Source: Ignavibacteriales bacterium (GTDB lineage Bacteria > Bacteroidota > Ignavibacteria > UBA10030). From it: a stretch of DNA of 53,604 nucleotides. Position numbers and translations under genes: made by a program. The notes under the pieces are model-generated. The model was given only the letters and a program-made list of their open reading frames with translations, searched no databases and was not told the DNA's origin. Below, piece after piece: positions 52,425 through 53,604 of this stretch. Location: NCBI GenBank assembly GCA_016186715.1, contig JACPLA010000081.1:1-53604 (forward strand). The letters are read 5' to 3'. Position 1 is the first letter of the stretch. Each line of letters opens with the position of its first letter.

Positions 52425-53604
52425 TCACGACATCCAATTCACCTTGGACTCGGGATTCCACTTCGTTGTCGTCTTCTTGAGTTTTGTGAAGAACTCGATG
52501 GCGCTCTTCCCGGTGATGTCGCAGGCTCCGAATTTCGATTCGTTCCATCCCCCAAACGAAAAAGGCTCACGGGGAACGGGGACACCGATGTTCACTCCGA
52601 TCATTCCCGCGCTTGCTCGCTCGATGACATAGCGGGCCGTGCCTCCGCTCTGCGTGAAGACCGAGGCGGCGTTGCCGTACGGATTAGCGTTTTCAATGGC
52701 AAGCGCTTCATCAACGGTCTTTGTTCTCATGATGGAGAGAACCGGTCCGAAGACTTCTTCCTTCGCGATCTTCATATCGGGGGTTACGTGGTCAATGACG
52801 GTAGGGCCGACGTAGTAACCTTTCTCCATTCCCTCGACCGCAGCATTTCTCCCATCGACGAGAACCTTCGCGCCAGCTTTCTCTGCCTCTGTGATATACG
52901 CCTCGATCCGTTCCTTCGCTTGTTTCGAGATCACGGCACCAAGGTTTTTTCCCGGAATGATCTTCCGGGCCTCTTCGCATAAGAGCTTGATAATGTGATC
53001 CACTGGTCCAACGGCCACCATTGCAGAGGCTGCCATGCAGCGCTGACCCGCACAGCCGCTCATTGAGGCGGCGATATTGCTCGCCGCCATGGCCTCATGG
53101 GCGTCGGGGAGGACGATCAGATGGTTCTTTGCGCCCCCAAGGCACAGTGCACGCTTGTGCCGTGATGTCGCCCGGGCATAAACAATTTTTGCCACCTTCG
53201 TCGATCCCACAAACGAGATTGCCCGAATACCGGGATGATCGCACAGCGCTTCAACCACCGCCTGACCACCGTTGACAACATTGAATGCTCCGTCGGGCAG
53301 ACCTGCTTCCTTAAGAAGCTCGCTGATTCGTACCGCACTGAGAGGAACCTGTTCGGACGGTTTGAGAATCATGGTATTCCCGAGTACCAAGGCATTGGGA
53401 ATCGTCCAGTTCGGCACCATGTTTGGGAAATTGAACGGTGTAATCGAGGCGACGACGCCCAACGGATATCTGTCGACGCGGCATTCCACGCCTTTGCTGA
53501 CCTCAAGGATCTCACCGGGAATCAATTGAGGCATAGCGCAGGCAAACTCGGTCACCTCGATCGCTTTCTCGATTTCTGCAGATGCCTCGGGCATGGTTTT
53601 CCCG
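52425..53604 (-). CDS. mmsA: CoA-acylating (methyl)malonate-semialdehyde dehydrogenase (5' end outside window)
   Basis: Converts malonate semialdehyde or methylmalonate semialdehyde, NAD and CoA to acetyl-CoA or propionyl-CoA and CO2. The gene runs off the right end; the frame stays open upstream of the Met at 53594 ('GKT' precedes it, as in 'QGKT' of the family). The visible 392 residues show 'PLGVVASITPFNFPNMVPNW', 'CLGGAKNHLIVLPDA' and the catalytic Cys in 'SGCAGQRCMAASAMV', and end 'FFTKLKKTTTKW', typical of MmsA/IolA. It completes the pathway from beta-alanine, although it is on the other strand and beyond the toxin-antitoxin pair. Confidence 0.9.
   Translation of the reverse strand, partial: GKTMPEASAEIEKAIEVTEFACAMPQLIPGEILEVSKGVECRVDRYPLGVVASITPFNFPNMVPNWTIPNALVLGNTMILKPSEQVPLSAVRISELLKEAGLPDGAFNVVNGGQAVVEALCDHPGIRAISFVGSTKVAKIVYARATSRHKRALCLGGAKNHLIVLPDAHEAMAASNIAASMSGCAGQRCMAASAMVAVGPVDHIIKLLCEEARKIIPGKNLGAVISKQAKERIEAYITEAEKAGAKVLVDGRNAAVEGMEKGYYVGPTVIDHVTPDMKIAKEEVFGPVLSIMRTKTVDEALAIENANPYGNAASVFTQSGGTARYVIERASAGMIGVNIGVPVPREPFSFGGWNESKFGACDITGKSAIEFFTKLKKTTTKWNPESKVNWMS

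Overview
The window is from a bacterium of the FCB superphylum (Bacteroidota / Ignavibacteria-like, or a related uncultured lineage) with moderately high GC. Three adjacent genes support this: a TonB-dependent receptor, a secreted protein with a C-terminal 'APNPF' type 9 secretion sorting domain, and a PorV/PorQ-type outer-membrane protein. Export by Tat and by lipoprotein pathways is also visible. I saw no rRNA, tRNA or CRISPR, so placement below phylum is not possible.

Region 1 (1-37118, all + strand) is a carbohydrate-utilisation island of about 37 kb that is tightly packed and repeatedly translationally coupled (4- to 8-base overlaps at 15520, 19837, 22673, 27946, 30174, 31217 and 36162). 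It starts with the surface trio, then a GH106-like glycosidase, ribokinase, a VOC protein, D-ribose pyranase, an aldo/keto reductase, a clan-A glycosidase, a ureidoglycolate-lyase-like protein, a DUF6259-like glycosidase, a Gfo/Idh/MocA dehydrogenase, a sugar isomerase/epimerase, a GH42 beta-galactosidase, an MFS transporter and three tandem GH10-like paralogues. Directly downstream of these lies a corrinoid methyltransferase module: a UroD/MtaA-like protein, an MtaC-like corrinoid protein and an MtaB-like methanol:corrinoid methyltransferase. Then come a second isomerase/epimerase, an SDR, a phosphomannose-isomerase-like cupin, a beta-propeller, a PhyH-type dioxygenase, xylulokinase and a second aldo/keto reductase. 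My reading is a plant or algal polysaccharide locus that also harvests methyl groups, either as methanol or from O-methylated sugars.

Region 2 (37147-42003) holds an orphan sugar-binding lipoprotein, about 1.3 kb of decayed coding sequence, a reverse-strand TPR protein, and a MITE-like element with terminal inverted repeats and an 8-bp target duplication.

Region 3 (42070-53604) is a nearly complete reductive pyrimidine catabolism cluster: beta-ureidopropionase, class III aminotransferase (beta-alanine), PreT, PreA, dihydropyrimidinase, an NCS1 nucleobase permease and, on the reverse strand, a CoA-acylating (methyl)malonate-semialdehyde dehydrogenase cut by the window end. Together these would take uracil or thymine to acetyl-CoA or propionyl-CoA. 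The region is peppered with dispersed repeats: a palindromic 'CATTGCGAGGAG' element, AATTG-rich repeats, a long imperfect hairpin, and an IS200-like (RAYT-type) transposase between two copies of a two-hairpin REP-like sequence. A Phd/RelE-type toxin-antitoxin pair sits between the permease and the dehydrogenase.
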